Assembly: GCF_036010665.1 (NCBI RefSeq)
Contig: NZ_CP108581.1
Span: forward strand, 1,925,501-1,989,500
DNA: 64,000 bases
Source of the DNA: Microbispora sp. NBC_01189
GTDB taxonomy: Bacteria > Actinomycetota > Actinomycetes > Streptosporangiales > Streptosporangiaceae
Direction of reading: 5' to 3'
This document shows, piece by piece, positions 1-8,343 of this stretch. The notes under the pieces were generated by a model. It had not been told where the DNA came from. It did not search any database and worked only from the letters and a program-made list of their open reading frames with translations. Both the position numbers and the translations under genes were made by a program. Within the stretch, counting starts at the first letter, position 1. Every line of letters starts with the position of its first letter.

Positions 1-1701
1 GGAGAGGCCGAGGGCCGGGGAGAGTCCGAGGGCCGGGGAGAGGCCGAGGGCCGGGGGGAATCCGGGGATTCCGCGGACGACGCCCGGTTCCGTGAGGCGA
101 TGCTGGACGCGCTGCCCTCCGACACCGCCCGCGCGGTGCGGGAGCTCGCCGGCTACGACTGGCGGTCGGCCTCCGCCCGGCGGACGTTCGAGGAACTGCG
201 CGACCTGCTGCGCAGGGAGGTCCTCGACAGCCGGTTCCGCGGCATGCGGGACGCCCTGGCGAACCCCGATCCGGCGGCGATGGAACAGGTCCGGCAGATG
301 ATGTCGGACCTCAACGACATGCTCGACCGGGATGCCCGGGGCGAGCACACCCAGGATGACTTCGACCAGTTCATGCGGAAATACGGGGACATGTTTCCCG
401 AGAACCCGCGAAACCTGGACGAGCTGGTCGATCAGCTGGCCCGCCGCGCCGCCGCCGCCCAGCGGCTGCTGGCCTCGCTCACCCCCGAGCAGCGCGAGGA
501 ACTGGCCGGGCTGATCGACCACACGCTGGAGCAGGCCGGCCTGGCCGAGCAGATGAGCCGGCTCGGCGACGCCCTCCACGCCCGCCGCCCCGACCTCGCC
601 TGGGGCACTCCCGAACGCGTGTCGGGCGAGCGGCCGACGGAGATGGGCGACGCCGTGACCGCCCTGCAGGAGCTGGCCGACCTCGGCGACCTGGAGAGCG
701 CGCTGCGGCAGGACTATCCCGGCGCCCGGCTCGACGACGTCGACGAGGAGGCCGTACGCCGGGCCCTCGGCCGTTCGGCGGTGGACGACCTGGTGTCCCT
801 GCGCCAGGTCGAGCGCGAGCTGGAGGCCCAGGGCTACCTGCGGCGCAACCGCGGCAAGCTGGAGCTCACCCCCAAGGCCGTACGGCGACTCGGCGAGACC
901 GCCCTGCGCCGCGTGTTCTCGTCGCTGGAATCCGGCCGCCGCGGCGACCACGACCAGCGCGACGCCGGGACGGCCGGCGAGCCGACCGGGTCGACCCGGC
1001 AGTGGCGCTTCGGCGACGAGCAGCCGATCGACGTCGTCCGGACCGTCGTCAACGGCGTGCGGCGGGGCGGGGGCGCCCCGGTGGCCCTGTCGGTGGACGA
1101 CTTCGAGGTGGTGGAGACCGAGCGGCGCTCGGCGGCGGCCGTCTGCCTGCTGGTCGACCTGTCGTACTCGATGGCCCTGCGCGGCACCTGGGCGGCGGCC
1201 AAGCAGACCGCGCTGGCGCTCCAGGCGCTGGCCGCCTCGAAGTTCCCGCAGGACGCGGTGCAGATCATCGGCTTCTCGAACTACGCGCGGGTGCTGCGGC
1301 CGGACGAGCTCGCCGGGCTCGAATGGGACATGGTGCAGGGCACCAACCTGCACCACGCGCTGCTGATCGCGGGCCGTCACCTGGACCGGCACCCCGACTT
1401 CGAGCCGGTGGTCCTCGTGGTGACCGACGGCGAGCCGACGGCGCACCTGATGCGGAACGGCGCGCCGCGGTTCGAGTGGCCGCCCTCGCAGGAGACGCTG
1501 ACGCTCACGCTCGCCGAGGTCGACAAGATGACCCGGCGCCGCGCGACGATCAACGTCTTCATGCTGGCCGCCGACGACCGGCTGCGCGAGTTCGTCGACG
1601 AGGTGGCCCGGCGCAACGGCGGCCGGGTCTTCTCCGCCGGCGCGGACCGGCTCGGCGAGTACGTCGTCAGCGACTTCCTGCGCGCCCGCCGCACCCGCTG
1701 A
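1..1701 (+). CDS. VWA-domain protein (5' end outside window)
   Basis: The reading frame is open from base 1, so the true start lies upstream; 566 codons are visible before TGA. The first visible residues are a Gly/Glu/Arg/Ser low-complexity tract made by three near-identical 18-base repeats. A long helical charged region follows. The C-terminal third is a von Willebrand A domain: LLVDLSYSM gives the DxSxS part of the metal-binding MIDAS, with GTNLHHA and VTDGEPT as the later threonine and aspartate elements. Proteins of this build are usually paired with a MoxR/magnesium-chelatase-type AAA ATPase, which would lie upstream and is not visible. No signal peptide or membrane segment is seen in the visible part. 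The substrate is unknown. Confidence 0.8.
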   Translation, partial: GEAEGRGESEGRGEAEGRGESGDSADDARFREAMLDALPSDTARAVRELAGYDWRSASARRTFEELRDLLRREVLDSRFRGMRDALANPDPAAMEQVRQMMSDLNDMLDRDARGEHTQDDFDQFMRKYGDMFPENPRNLDELVDQLARRAAAAQRLLASLTPEQREELAGLIDHTLEQAGLAEQMSRLGDALHARRPDLAWGTPERVSGERPTEMGDAVTALQELADLGDLESALRQDYPGARLDDVDEEAVRRALGRSAVDDLVSLRQVERELEAQGYLRRNRGKLELTPKAVRRLGETALRRVFSSLESGRRGDHDQRDAGTAGEPTGSTRQWRFGDEQPIDVVRTVVNGVRRGGGAPVALSVDDFEVVETERRSAAAVCLLVDLSYSMALRGTWAAAKQTALALQALAASKFPQDAVQIIGFSNYARVLRPDELAGLEWDMVQGTNLHHALLIAGRHLDRHPDFEPVVLVVTDGEPTAHLMRNGAPRFEWPPSQETLTLTLAEVDKMTRRRATINVFMLAADDRLREFVDEVARRNGGRVFSAGADRLGEYVVSDFLRARRTR

Positions 1702-1823
1702 GCGGAGCCGGACGGGGTACGCCGGGCCCGCACGGGGCACCCTGGTGGGATAAAGGCGTCACGGGGGACGGCCCGCACCGGCACGCGGCACGCCGCGGGA
1801 CCGCCGCCGGCGGGATCGATAAT

Positions 1824-1847
1824 CGATTGCCGACCGGGTTGCAATCG
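1824..1847. promoter_or_regulatory. Inverted repeat upstream of the 30-aa ORF
   Basis: Perfect 7-base arms CGATTGC and GCAATCG are separated by 10 bases, about 70 bases before the small ORF. A GATAGAC stretch that could serve as a -10 region follows at about 1852. It could be an operator or a hairpin; nothing identifies the regulator. Confidence 0.35.
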
Positions 1848-1916
1848 GCGGACGATAGACAGGCACTCCCCGTGTTCGCGCTGGTCGTTCCACACGCCGG
1901 TGGAAGGAGCGCTCCC

Positions 1917-2009
1917 ATGTTCGCAGCGGTCGGACTCGTCGTCCTCATGATCCTCACCGGAGTCCTCTACGAGATGTCGGTCCACAACCGCCCGCGCCGC
2001 CGGAAGTGA
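1917..2009 (+). CDS. 30-aa single-pass membrane microprotein
   Basis: A 30-codon ORF starts with ATG eight bases after a strong GGAAGGAG ribosome-binding site. The product is one hydrophobic segment (about residues 3-18, rich in Val/Leu/Ile) followed by a basic tail ending RPRRRK, so by the positive-inside rule the C-terminus should be cytoplasmic. It stands alone between the VWA gene and a four-helix membrane protein on the same strand. The RBS and the membrane-plus-basic-tail pattern argue for a real gene, but I recognise no family. Confidence 0.55.
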   Translation: MFAAVGLVVLMILTGVLYEMSVHNRPRRRK

Positions 2010-2096
2010 GCCGGCCCCGGCCCGCCCGGCATCGCGTGTGCCGCGATGCGCGCCGTGACGCGTGCGGTACGGAACCGACGCGATAACCTCTGGCCC

Positions 2097-2528
2097 ATGT
2101 CGCCTCTCGACCATCTGCTGCTGTGGCTGCACATAGGATTCGCGATCTTCGCGCTCGGCCCGCTGACGGCGGTCACGAGCGTCACGCCGCGCTACATCAG
2201 GGCCCGGGATCTCGGCGTGCTGCGCTACCTGCACCGCTCGACCCGGCTGTTCGGGCTGCTCACGATCGGGGTGTTCCTCTTCGGCCTGCTGCTGGGCCGC
2301 AGCGCCCTCGGCGCGCCCTATCTGTCGGTGTCGATGACGCTGTTCGTGGTGGCGGCCGTCCTGCTGGTGATCGTCGAGCGGGACCAGCGCACGGCGATCG
2401 AGGCGCTGTCCACCGAGTCGCCGGAGGACGACGCCAAGGTGCAGACCGGGCGGATCGCCGCGCTCGGCGGGATCAGCGCGCTGATCTGGCTCGTCATCCT
2501 CTTCCTGATGGTCTTCTTCAACCCCTGA
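2097..2528 (+). CDS. Four-helix integral membrane protein (DUF2269-like)
   Basis: A 143-aa protein with four predicted membrane helices (about residues 6-28, 52-70, 78-97 and 122-141) and a short charged loop near residues 98-118. Size and topology resemble the DUF2269 group of small actinobacterial membrane proteins; function unknown. I chose the ATG at 2097 although the frame is open further upstream: a GATAAC -10-like element lies 10-15 bases before this ATG, which suggests a leaderless transcript. A tnpB element ends about 30 bases downstream of the stop, so the insertion did not cut the gene. Confidence 0.7.
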   Translation: MSPLDHLLLWLHIGFAIFALGPLTAVTSVTPRYIRARDLGVLRYLHRSTRLFGLLTIGVFLFGLLLGRSALGAPYLSVSMTLFVVAAVLLVIVERDQRTAIEALSTESPEDDAKVQTGRIAALGGISALIWLVILFLMVFFNP

Positions 2529-2556
2529 CGTCGATTCCCCGCTCTTCCCTGAATGC

Positions 2557-2600
2557 CAGTTGAACTCCTCCCCGGCCTGAAGGCCGGAGATTCTCCCGTC
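2557..2600 (-). repeat. IS200/IS605 right-end hairpin, likely 3' end of tnpB guide RNA
   Basis: Six-base arms CCGGCC/GGCCGG enclose a TGAA loop at 2572-2587, preceded by TTGAACTCCTCC and followed by AGATTC. Nearly the same block sits at the same place behind the other tnpB at 56.5 kb. In this family the right end carries a hairpin, and the omega RNA runs from the 3' part of tnpB into it. The RNA itself is inferred, not seen. Confidence 0.6.
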
Positions 2601-2609
2601 GCGTCGCGG

Positions 2610-3875
2610 TTAAGCGGCGCGCGGGGGTTGACGCTTCGCGGACCGGGCAGCCCCGAGGTCTCCACGTCCTGACACCGCGGTTCCTGCGGCGTTGCGTATG
2701 TTGATCGCGGCGTTGGTGTCGGCGTGCCCGGCCCACCCGCACGCGGGATTGACGCAGGCGTACCTGATCCCGTCCCGGGCCGCCGGGTCGCGGTGCCCGC
2801 ACCGGTGGCAGGTCTGCGACGTGCCCGGGGCGGGCACCTTCACCACCAGCCCGCCGCGATCACGGGTCTTGTACTCCAGCAGGGTGACGGTGCGGCCCCA
2901 CGCCTGCCCGGTGATGGCGCGGTTCAGCCCGGCCTTCTGCCGCACGTTCCGGCCGGGGCGCTCGACCGTGCCCGCGGCGGAGCGGACCATGTTCGTAATC
3001 TGCAGGTCTTCCACCACGATCACGCCGAAGGTGCGCGCGAGTTCGGTGGTGGTCTGGTGCTGCCAGTCGACGGCCCGGCGCTTGGCTGTCGCGCGGAGCC
3101 GGGCGATCTGGTCGTAGGTGCGGGCCAGCCGTCTGGACGCAGGCTGGCCGGGAGTGCGGGTGCGGCGCTGGCGGGCGGACGTCTTCTCCAGGCGGCGCAG
3201 GTGTTCCTTCTCACCGCTGGTGAGCCATTCCCCATGTTCACGCGTGGTGCCGTCCGACAGGGCCAGGGCGACGGTGATCCCTCGATCGATCCCCACCCCA
3301 GGGCCGGGGTGGGCGGCCGGGGCAGGCACCTGGCGTTCGGCCCGGAACACAATCTGCCACCCGAAGGCGTCCTTGACCAGCCGCGCGCCGGTGATGCGCC
3401 CGGCCGGGCCGCCCCTGGTGACGCCGGGCAGATCCCTCGTCCAGCGGAACCGCACCCGCCCGACCTTGGGCAGGTTGACCGCACCCCACCGCCGATTCAG
3501 CCGCGTGATGTTCAGGTCGCGGGCCTGCGGCACATCCACCGCCGGCCGGGTCCGCAACCGGCCCTTGAAGCTGGGCCGTCCGGCGGGGTGGGCGGGGTTG
3601 AAGTAGTTGGCCCACGCCTGCCGGTAGGTTCTCAGCACCGCTTGCGCCGCCTGGGCGGGCAGCCGCCCCATCCAGTCGATCTCCCGGCGCGCCTGCCGGA
3701 TCGCCGCGTCGCACTCCTTCACCGTCGCCAACCGGCCCTGCCGGAAGGTGCAGAACTCATGCAGCAGGTTCCACAGCGCGCGGGCGGCGTGCGCCTGACC
3801 GTCCAGCACCGCCACCTGGGCGGCGGTGAGGTCGAGTCGCGCCACGTGCGCCCGCGCCTGCCTGGCCCCCTCCAC
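2610..3875 (-). CDS. tnpB: TnpB, RNA-guided nuclease of an IS200/IS605-type element
   Basis: A 421-aa protein with all three RuvC positions: GIDRGI (first Asp, about residue 196), VVEDLQI (Glu) and HADTNAAINI (last Asp). A zinc ribbon CHRCGH...CVNPACGW lies between the second and third. It is an OrfB/TnpB protein, a guide-RNA-directed DNA endonuclease that helps keep the element in the genome. No TnpA (HUH transposase) gene is next to it, so the element cannot move by itself. Start is a GTG after a weak CAGGG site; a slightly different start is possible. The coding sequence looks intact. Confidence 0.9.
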   Translation of the reverse strand: MEGARQARAHVARLDLTAAQVAVLDGQAHAARALWNLLHEFCTFRQGRLATVKECDAAIRQARREIDWMGRLPAQAAQAVLRTYRQAWANYFNPAHPAGRPSFKGRLRTRPAVDVPQARDLNITRLNRRWGAVNLPKVGRVRFRWTRDLPGVTRGGPAGRITGARLVKDAFGWQIVFRAERQVPAPAAHPGPGVGIDRGITVALALSDGTTREHGEWLTSGEKEHLRRLEKTSARQRRTRTPGQPASRRLARTYDQIARLRATAKRRAVDWQHQTTTELARTFGVIVVEDLQITNMVRSAAGTVERPGRNVRQKAGLNRAITGQAWGRTVTLLEYKTRDRGGLVVKVPAPGTSQTCHRCGHRDPAARDGIRYACVNPACGWAGHADTNAAINIRNAAGTAVSGRGDLGAARSAKRQPPRAA

Positions 3876-4331
3876 GCCCTGATCGTACCCCCGGGTTTAC
3901 GCCACCGTGACGGAATCCCCACCGTGAGTCACCCCTCGATCGGCGGCGCGGGCGGGCGGACGCCAACCGCACCGAAGGGCGTCTCGAAGCGGATCCCAGC
4001 GAGATACACAGCGCTCCCGTCCGCTGGTACCCCGTGGAGCGGGCACTTCCGGGTGCGGCTGCCTCCTTGCCGGAAGCGTGGGCTGCGCACCGCTCACGGT
4101 CCTCAAGCACTCCATCGACCCAGCGGAAACGACCCAGGTGAGCGGACAGTGTGCGCATCTCTCCCGCCAGGGCGTGACCCATGAGCTGACCTGTTCACGG
4201 GCGGAGGGCCAGGGCACGCTCGCGCCCTGGCGGGCACTCCCGCGTGGGCCTTCACCCCCGGCGTGAACGCCGGAGCACTGGCCCACAGGCGGTAGAACGT
4301 CTTTGGCACAAAACGGGAGAAAGAGGAGCGG
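3876..4331. other. 456-base gap between tnpB and the MFS gene
   Basis: No convincing gene. The part nearest tnpB should be the left end of that element. The rest has several GC-rich hairpins and a tnpB-type right-end hairpin near 4258. I do not recognise a riboswitch or a known RNA here. Confidence 0.4.
4251..4280. repeat. Solitary copy of the tnpB right-end hairpin
   Basis: CCGGCG-TGAA-CGCCGG at 4258-4273 has the same stem length, the same TGAA loop and the same flanks (CC before, AG after) as the hairpins beside both tnpB genes, but no tnpB follows it. It may be the footprint of a lost element, or part of the leader of the MFS gene 58 bases downstream. Confidence 0.4.
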
Positions 4332-5543
4332 GTGCACCTTACGACGCAACGCCGGGCGACTTGGGCGCTGATCGCCCTCTCCGTCGGGGCGTTCACCTAC
4401 GTCACCGCCGAGGTCCTGCCCATCGGGCTGCTCACGGTGATGGCGGCCGACCTGCACCGGTCGCCGTCCCAGACGGGCCTGCTCGTCACCGGATACGCCG
4501 CGGTCGTGGTGCTGGCGTCGTTGCCGCTCACCCGGCTGACCCGGCGGGTGCCGCGGCGCAGGCTGCTCACGGTCACGCTCGGCGTGTTCGTCGTGGCGAT
4601 GCTGCTGAGCGCGGTGGCGCCGAACTACCCGGTGCTGCTCGGCGCGCGACTGCTGGTCGCCGCCACCCAGGCGCTGTTCTGGTCGGTCGCGACTCCGGCC
4701 GCGGCGGCCCTGTTCCCCCCGCGGATCCGGGGGCGCGCGATCGCCCGGATGTCGATCGGCAGCGCCCTCGGTCCCGTCCTCGGGGTCCCGGCCGGCACCT
4801 GGCTCGGCCAGCAGTTCGGCTGGCGGGCCGCGTTCGCCCTCGCCGCCGCCGTCGGCCTCGTCACGTGCGTCATCGTGGCGGCGCTGATGCCCGGCGGGCG
4901 GCGGGCAGGGGCCGACTCCACCGGCCACGAGCCGGGCCGTGGCGCGACCCCCGACGCGCGCCGCTACGTGCTGCTCATCGTCGCCACCGTCATGGGAGTG
5001 GGCGGCTACCTCACCGCGTACACCTACATCACGCCGTTCCTGCTGGATTTCGGCGGCTTCGCCCCGGCCGCGCTGAGCCCGCTGCTCCTCGCGTCCGGGA
5101 TCGCCGGAGTCGCGGGGGCGGTCGTCGTCGGCCGACTGCTCGACAGCCGGCCGAGGACCGCGCTGGCCGGGCCGCTGGCCCTCATCACGTGCGCGCTGCT
5201 CGTCCTCTACTTCTTCGGCGCCCTGCACCCGGTGTCCGTGGTCGCCCTCTGTGTGACGGGCATGTCGTTCAGCGCGCTGGCGGCGGCCATCGCGAGCCGC
5301 GCGCTGCAGGTGGCCCCGGGAAGCACCGATATCGCCTCGGCCGGCAGCGGCTCGGCCTTCAACATCGGCATAGCGGGCGGCTCGATGCTCGGCGGTGTGC
5401 TCATCGACCACTCGGGGGTCCGCAGCGTCACCGCGGCGGGGGCCGTCCTGACCGCCGCCGCGCTCGCCGCCCTGCTCTGCGAACGGTGGGTGGCTCCCGC
5501 CCCCGCGCCGGAGCGTACGACCCTGACGCGGAGCGGGCGTTAG
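4332..5543 (+). CDS. MFS drug/sugar efflux transporter
   Basis: A 403-aa protein with about 12 hydrophobic segments and a central loop near residues 194-215, typical of the DHA1 arm of the major facilitator superfamily (AraJ/chloramphenicol-exporter type). The N-terminal half has RLTRRVPRRRLL after helix 2, fitting the family loop motif, and LGPVLGVPAGTWLG resembles the helix-5 antiporter motif of drug exporters. A GTG start follows GAGGAG with seven bases between. Substrate not predictable. It is convergent with metB, 30 bases apart. Confidence 0.85.
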   Translation: MHLTTQRRATWALIALSVGAFTYVTAEVLPIGLLTVMAADLHRSPSQTGLLVTGYAAVVVLASLPLTRLTRRVPRRRLLTVTLGVFVVAMLLSAVAPNYPVLLGARLLVAATQALFWSVATPAAAALFPPRIRGRAIARMSIGSALGPVLGVPAGTWLGQQFGWRAAFALAAAVGLVTCVIVAALMPGGRRAGADSTGHEPGRGATPDARRYVLLIVATVMGVGGYLTAYTYITPFLLDFGGFAPAALSPLLLASGIAGVAGAVVVGRLLDSRPRTALAGPLALITCALLVLYFFGALHPVSVVALCVTGMSFSALAAAIASRALQVAPGSTDIASAGSGSAFNIGIAGGSMLGGVLIDHSGVRSVTAAGAVLTAAALAALLCERWVAPAPAPERTTLTRSGR

Positions 5544-5573
5544 TCAGGGCGCGGAGCGGTCACCGGACAGTCG

Positions 5574-6713
5574 TCAGCCGAGTGCCTGGGAGAGGTCCGC
5601 CAGCAGGTCGTCGATGCTCTCGATGCCGACCGACAGGCGCACCAGGTCGGCGGGAACCTCCAGCGGCGACCCCGCGGCGGAGGCGTGGGTCATCCGCCCG
5701 GGGTGCTCGATCAGCGACTCGACGCCGCCGAGAGACTCCCCGAGCGTGAACAGGCGGGCCCGGTCGCAGACCGCGACGGCCGCCTCCTCGCCGCCCTCGA
5801 CCCGGAAGGAGACCATCCCGCCGAAACGGCGCATCTGCTTGGCCGCGACCTCGTGACCGGGGTGCTCGGGCAGGCCGGGATAGAGGACCTGGACGACCTT
5901 CGGGTGCGACAGCAGCAGGTCGGCCACCCGCTCGGCGTTGTCGCAGTGCCGGTCCATGCGGATGCCCAGCGTCTTGAGCCCGCGCAGGGTGAGCCAGGCG
6001 TCGAACGGCCCGGCCACGGCGCCCATGGCGTTCTGGTGGTAGGCGAGCCGCTCGCCGAGGTCGGCCGACCGGGTCACCAGCGCCCCGCCGACCACGTCGG
6101 AGTGGCCGCCGACATACTTGGTCGTCGAGTGGACCACCACGTCCGCGCCGAGGCCGAGCGGCTGCTGCAGGTACGGCGAGGCGAAGGTGTTGTCCACGAC
6201 GAGCAGCGCGCCCGCGTCGTGCGCGACGTCCGCCAGCCCGGCGAGGTCCGCGACGTTCAGCAGGGGGTTCGTGGGGGTCTCCACCCAGACCGCCCGCGTC
6301 CGCGGCCGCATGGCGGCGCGCACCGCGTCCACGTCTCCGAGCGGCACCGGGTCGAAGGTGACCCCCCACTCCTCCAGCACCCGGGCGAAGAGCCGGTAGG
6401 TCCCGCCGTACGCGTCGTTCGGGATCACCACGTGGTCGCCCGGCCTGCAGACGGCGCGCAGCAGCGTGTCCTCGGCGGCCAGGCCCGACGCGAAGGCCAG
6501 CCCGCGCACGCCTCCCTCGACGGCGGCCAGCGCCTCCTCCAGGGCGGTCCTGGTGGGGTTGGCCGACCGGCTGTACTCGTATCCCGCCCGCAGGCCGCCC
6601 ACGCCGTCCTGCTTGTAGGTGGAAACGGCATATATGGGAGGCACGACGGCGCCCGTGTAGGGGTCCGCCTCCTGGCCTGCGTGAATGGCGAGCGTCTCGA
6701 AACCATGGTTCAT
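5574..6713 (-). CDS. metB: Cystathionine gamma-synthase/gamma-lyase (PLP enzyme)
   Basis: A 379-aa protein of the Cys/Met-metabolism PLP family. YEYSRSANPTR and FASGLAAEDT are the cofactor-phosphate region and HSTTKYVGGHSD carries the PLP lysine. The C-terminal SVGIESIDDL block is present. It lies 127 bases downstream of cbs on the same strand, so it could complete reverse transsulfuration (cystathionine to cysteine) as a gamma-lyase. Sequence alone does not separate gamma-synthase from gamma-lyase in this family. The ATG at 6713 was chosen because homologues begin with this MNHGFETLAIHAG block; the frame is open further upstream through the tandem repeat. Confidence 0.93.
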   Translation of the reverse strand: MNHGFETLAIHAGQEADPYTGAVVPPIYAVSTYKQDGVGGLRAGYEYSRSANPTRTALEEALAAVEGGVRGLAFASGLAAEDTLLRAVCRPGDHVVIPNDAYGGTYRLFARVLEEWGVTFDPVPLGDVDAVRAAMRPRTRAVWVETPTNPLLNVADLAGLADVAHDAGALLVVDNTFASPYLQQPLGLGADVVVHSTTKYVGGHSDVVGGALVTRSADLGERLAYHQNAMGAVAGPFDAWLTLRGLKTLGIRMDRHCDNAERVADLLLSHPKVVQVLYPGLPEHPGHEVAAKQMRRFGGMVSFRVEGGEEAAVAVCDRARLFTLGESLGGVESLIEHPGRMTHASAAGSPLEVPADLVRLSVGIESIDDLLADLSQALG

Positions 6714-6785
6714 GCGTCGAGCGTAGCCGCCCGTCCCGCCTGGTCCCGGCGGGCGCGTCAGTGGCCGGCTCAGAGACGGCCGAGC

Positions 6786-6845
6786 GGCCGGCTCAGTGGC
6801 CGGCTCAGTGGCCGGCTCAGTGGCCGGCTCAGTGGCCGGCTCAGT
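6786..6845. repeat. Five tandem 12-base repeats between cbs and metB
   Basis: GGCCGGCTCAGT occurs five times without mismatch, and a variant copy (last base A) lies at 6762-6773. The last unit contains the stop codon of cbs. The unit is a multiple of three bases, so each copy puts another stop in the cbs frame. There are no spacers, so this is not a CRISPR array. Confidence 0.9.
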
Positions 6846-8211
6846 GGTTGGCGAGGAAGGCCAGCAGGTCCTGGCGGGTGACCATGCCCACCGGCTTACC
6901 GTCGTCGAGGACCACGGCGGCGTCGGCCTTCTCCAGCGCCTCGACCGCCCGGGCCACCGGCTCACCGTAGCCGATCATCGGCAGCGGCGCGGACATGTGG
7001 GCGCCGATCTCGTCCTCCGCCCGCACCCGGCCGCGGTAGAGGCCGTCGAGCAGGTCGCGCTCGACGATCGAGCCGACGACCTCCGCCGCCATGACCGGCG
7101 GTTCCTCCTTCATGACGGGGAGCTGGGAGACGTTGTACTCCCGCATGATCGAGATCGCGGTGCCGACCGACTCGTGCGGGTGGACGTGCACGAACTCGGG
7201 CAGCCCGGACGACTTGCGGCCCAGCACGTCGCCGACCAGGCCCTCCTCGCTCGTCTCGGTGAGGAAGCCGTAGTCGGCCATCCACTCGTCGTTGAAGATC
7301 TTCGACAGGTAGCCGCGGCCGCCGTCCGGCAGCAGCACGACCACGACGTCGTCCGGCCCGGCCGCCTGGGCCACCCGCACCGCCGCGACCACCGCCATGC
7401 CGCACGAGCCGCCGACGAGCAGCGCCTCCTCGCGGGCGAGCCTGCGGGTCATGCCGAACGAGTCCTTGTCGGAGACCGCGATGATCTCGTCGCAGATCGT
7501 GGTGTCGTACGTCGCGGGCCAGATGTCCTCGCCGACGCCCTCGACCAGGTACGGCCGGCCGGTGCCGCCCGAGTAGACCGACCCGACCGGGTCGGCGCCG
7601 ATGATCTTCACCCGGCCGCCGGAGATCTCCTTCAGGTACCTACCCGTGCCGCTGATCGTCCCGCCGGTGCCGATGCCCGCGACGAAGTGGGTGATCCTGC
7701 CCTCGGTCTGCTCCCAGATCTCCGGGCCGGTGGAGTGGTAGTGGCTCTCCGGGTTCCCGGGGTTGGAGTACTGGTCGGGCTTCCAGGCGTTCGGGACCTC
7801 GCGGGCCAGCCGGTCGGACACCGAGTAGTAGGAGTCGGGATGGTCCGGCGAGACGGCGGTCGGGCAGACGACCACCTCCGCGCCGTACGCCCGGAGCACG
7901 TTGACCTTGTCCTGGGCGACCTTGTCCGGGCAGACGAACAGGCAGCGGTAGCCCTTCTCCTGCGCCACGATGGCGAGGCCCACGCCGGTGTTGCCGGAGG
8001 TCGGCTCGACGATGGTGCCGCCAGGCTTGAGCGCGCCGCTCCGCTCGGCCGCCTCGATCATCCGCACCGCGATGCGGTCCTTCACCGAGCCGCCGGGGTT
8101 GAAGTACTCCACCTTGGCCAGCACCTGGGCGGGAGCGCCCGCCGTGACCTTGCGCAACCGGACGAGCGGGGTGTTTCCCATCAGCTCGATCAGCGAGTCG
8201 TGTACGCGCAC
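6841..8211 (-). CDS. cbs: Cystathionine beta-synthase with two C-terminal CBS domains
   Basis: A 456-aa protein. The catalytic domain has the PLP lysine in NPGGSVKDRIA (about residue 40), the SGNTG loop, and GIGTGGTISGTGRY. The last 120 residues are a pair of CBS modules (LPVMKE, VERDLLDGLY and GMVTRQDLLAFL). The enzyme joins homocysteine with serine to give cystathionine. Start is uncertain: I chose the GTG giving MRVHDSLIELMGNTPLVRL, the usual family N-terminus; a GTG 45 bases upstream is in frame. Transcribed toward metB. A 10-base direct repeat lies about 95 bases upstream. Confidence 0.92.
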   Translation of the reverse strand: MRVHDSLIELMGNTPLVRLRKVTAGAPAQVLAKVEYFNPGGSVKDRIAVRMIEAAERSGALKPGGTIVEPTSGNTGVGLAIVAQEKGYRCLFVCPDKVAQDKVNVLRAYGAEVVVCPTAVSPDHPDSYYSVSDRLAREVPNAWKPDQYSNPGNPESHYHSTGPEIWEQTEGRITHFVAGIGTGGTISGTGRYLKEISGGRVKIIGADPVGSVYSGGTGRPYLVEGVGEDIWPATYDTTICDEIIAVSDKDSFGMTRRLAREEALLVGGSCGMAVVAAVRVAQAAGPDDVVVVLLPDGGRGYLSKIFNDEWMADYGFLTETSEEGLVGDVLGRKSSGLPEFVHVHPHESVGTAISIMREYNVSQLPVMKEEPPVMAAEVVGSIVERDLLDGLYRGRVRAEDEIGAHMSAPLPMIGYGEPVARAVEALEKADAAVVLDDGKPVGMVTRQDLLAFLANH

Positions 8212-8305
8212 CGCGAGGACCACCTTGTCCGCCCGAGGCCTGTCGGCCGTCTTCACGCCGGGGTCCGTAGGGGTGGCCGGACCTCGGCTTGTCTCCTACT
8301 TTCAA

Positions 8306-8335
8306 ACCGTACCGTCAGGTTCCACACCGTACCGT
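8306..8335 (-). promoter_or_regulatory. Direct-repeat operator candidate upstream of cbs
   Basis: ACCGTACCGT occurs at 8306-8315 and again at 8326-8335, exactly 20 bases start to start, that is two turns on the same DNA face. It lies in the promoter region of the cbs-metB pair. The regulator is unknown. Confidence 0.4.
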
Positions 8336-8343
8336 GACGGTGA

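Noticed and set aside
2610-3875. Cas12-type CRISPR effector
   Set aside because: Length, zinc ribbon and right-end hairpin fit transposon TnpB; no repeats or adaptation genes are near.
4251-4280. Rho-independent terminator
   Set aside because: The stem is short and followed by no T-run on either strand; the match to the tnpB hairpins is the better explanation, though not certain.
3897-5411. A 504-codon minus-strand frame opposite the MFS gene
   Set aside because: Composition is dominated by Arg, Gly, Glu and Gln, as expected from antisense GC-rich DNA; no domain or RBS.
4244-5749. A long plus-strand frame overlapping the MFS gene
   Set aside because: Arg/Ala/Pro-rich shadow of the MFS coding sequence with no RBS.
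6786-6845. Short regular repeats as a CRISPR array
   Set aside because: The 12-base units abut with no spacers and no cas gene is in the window.
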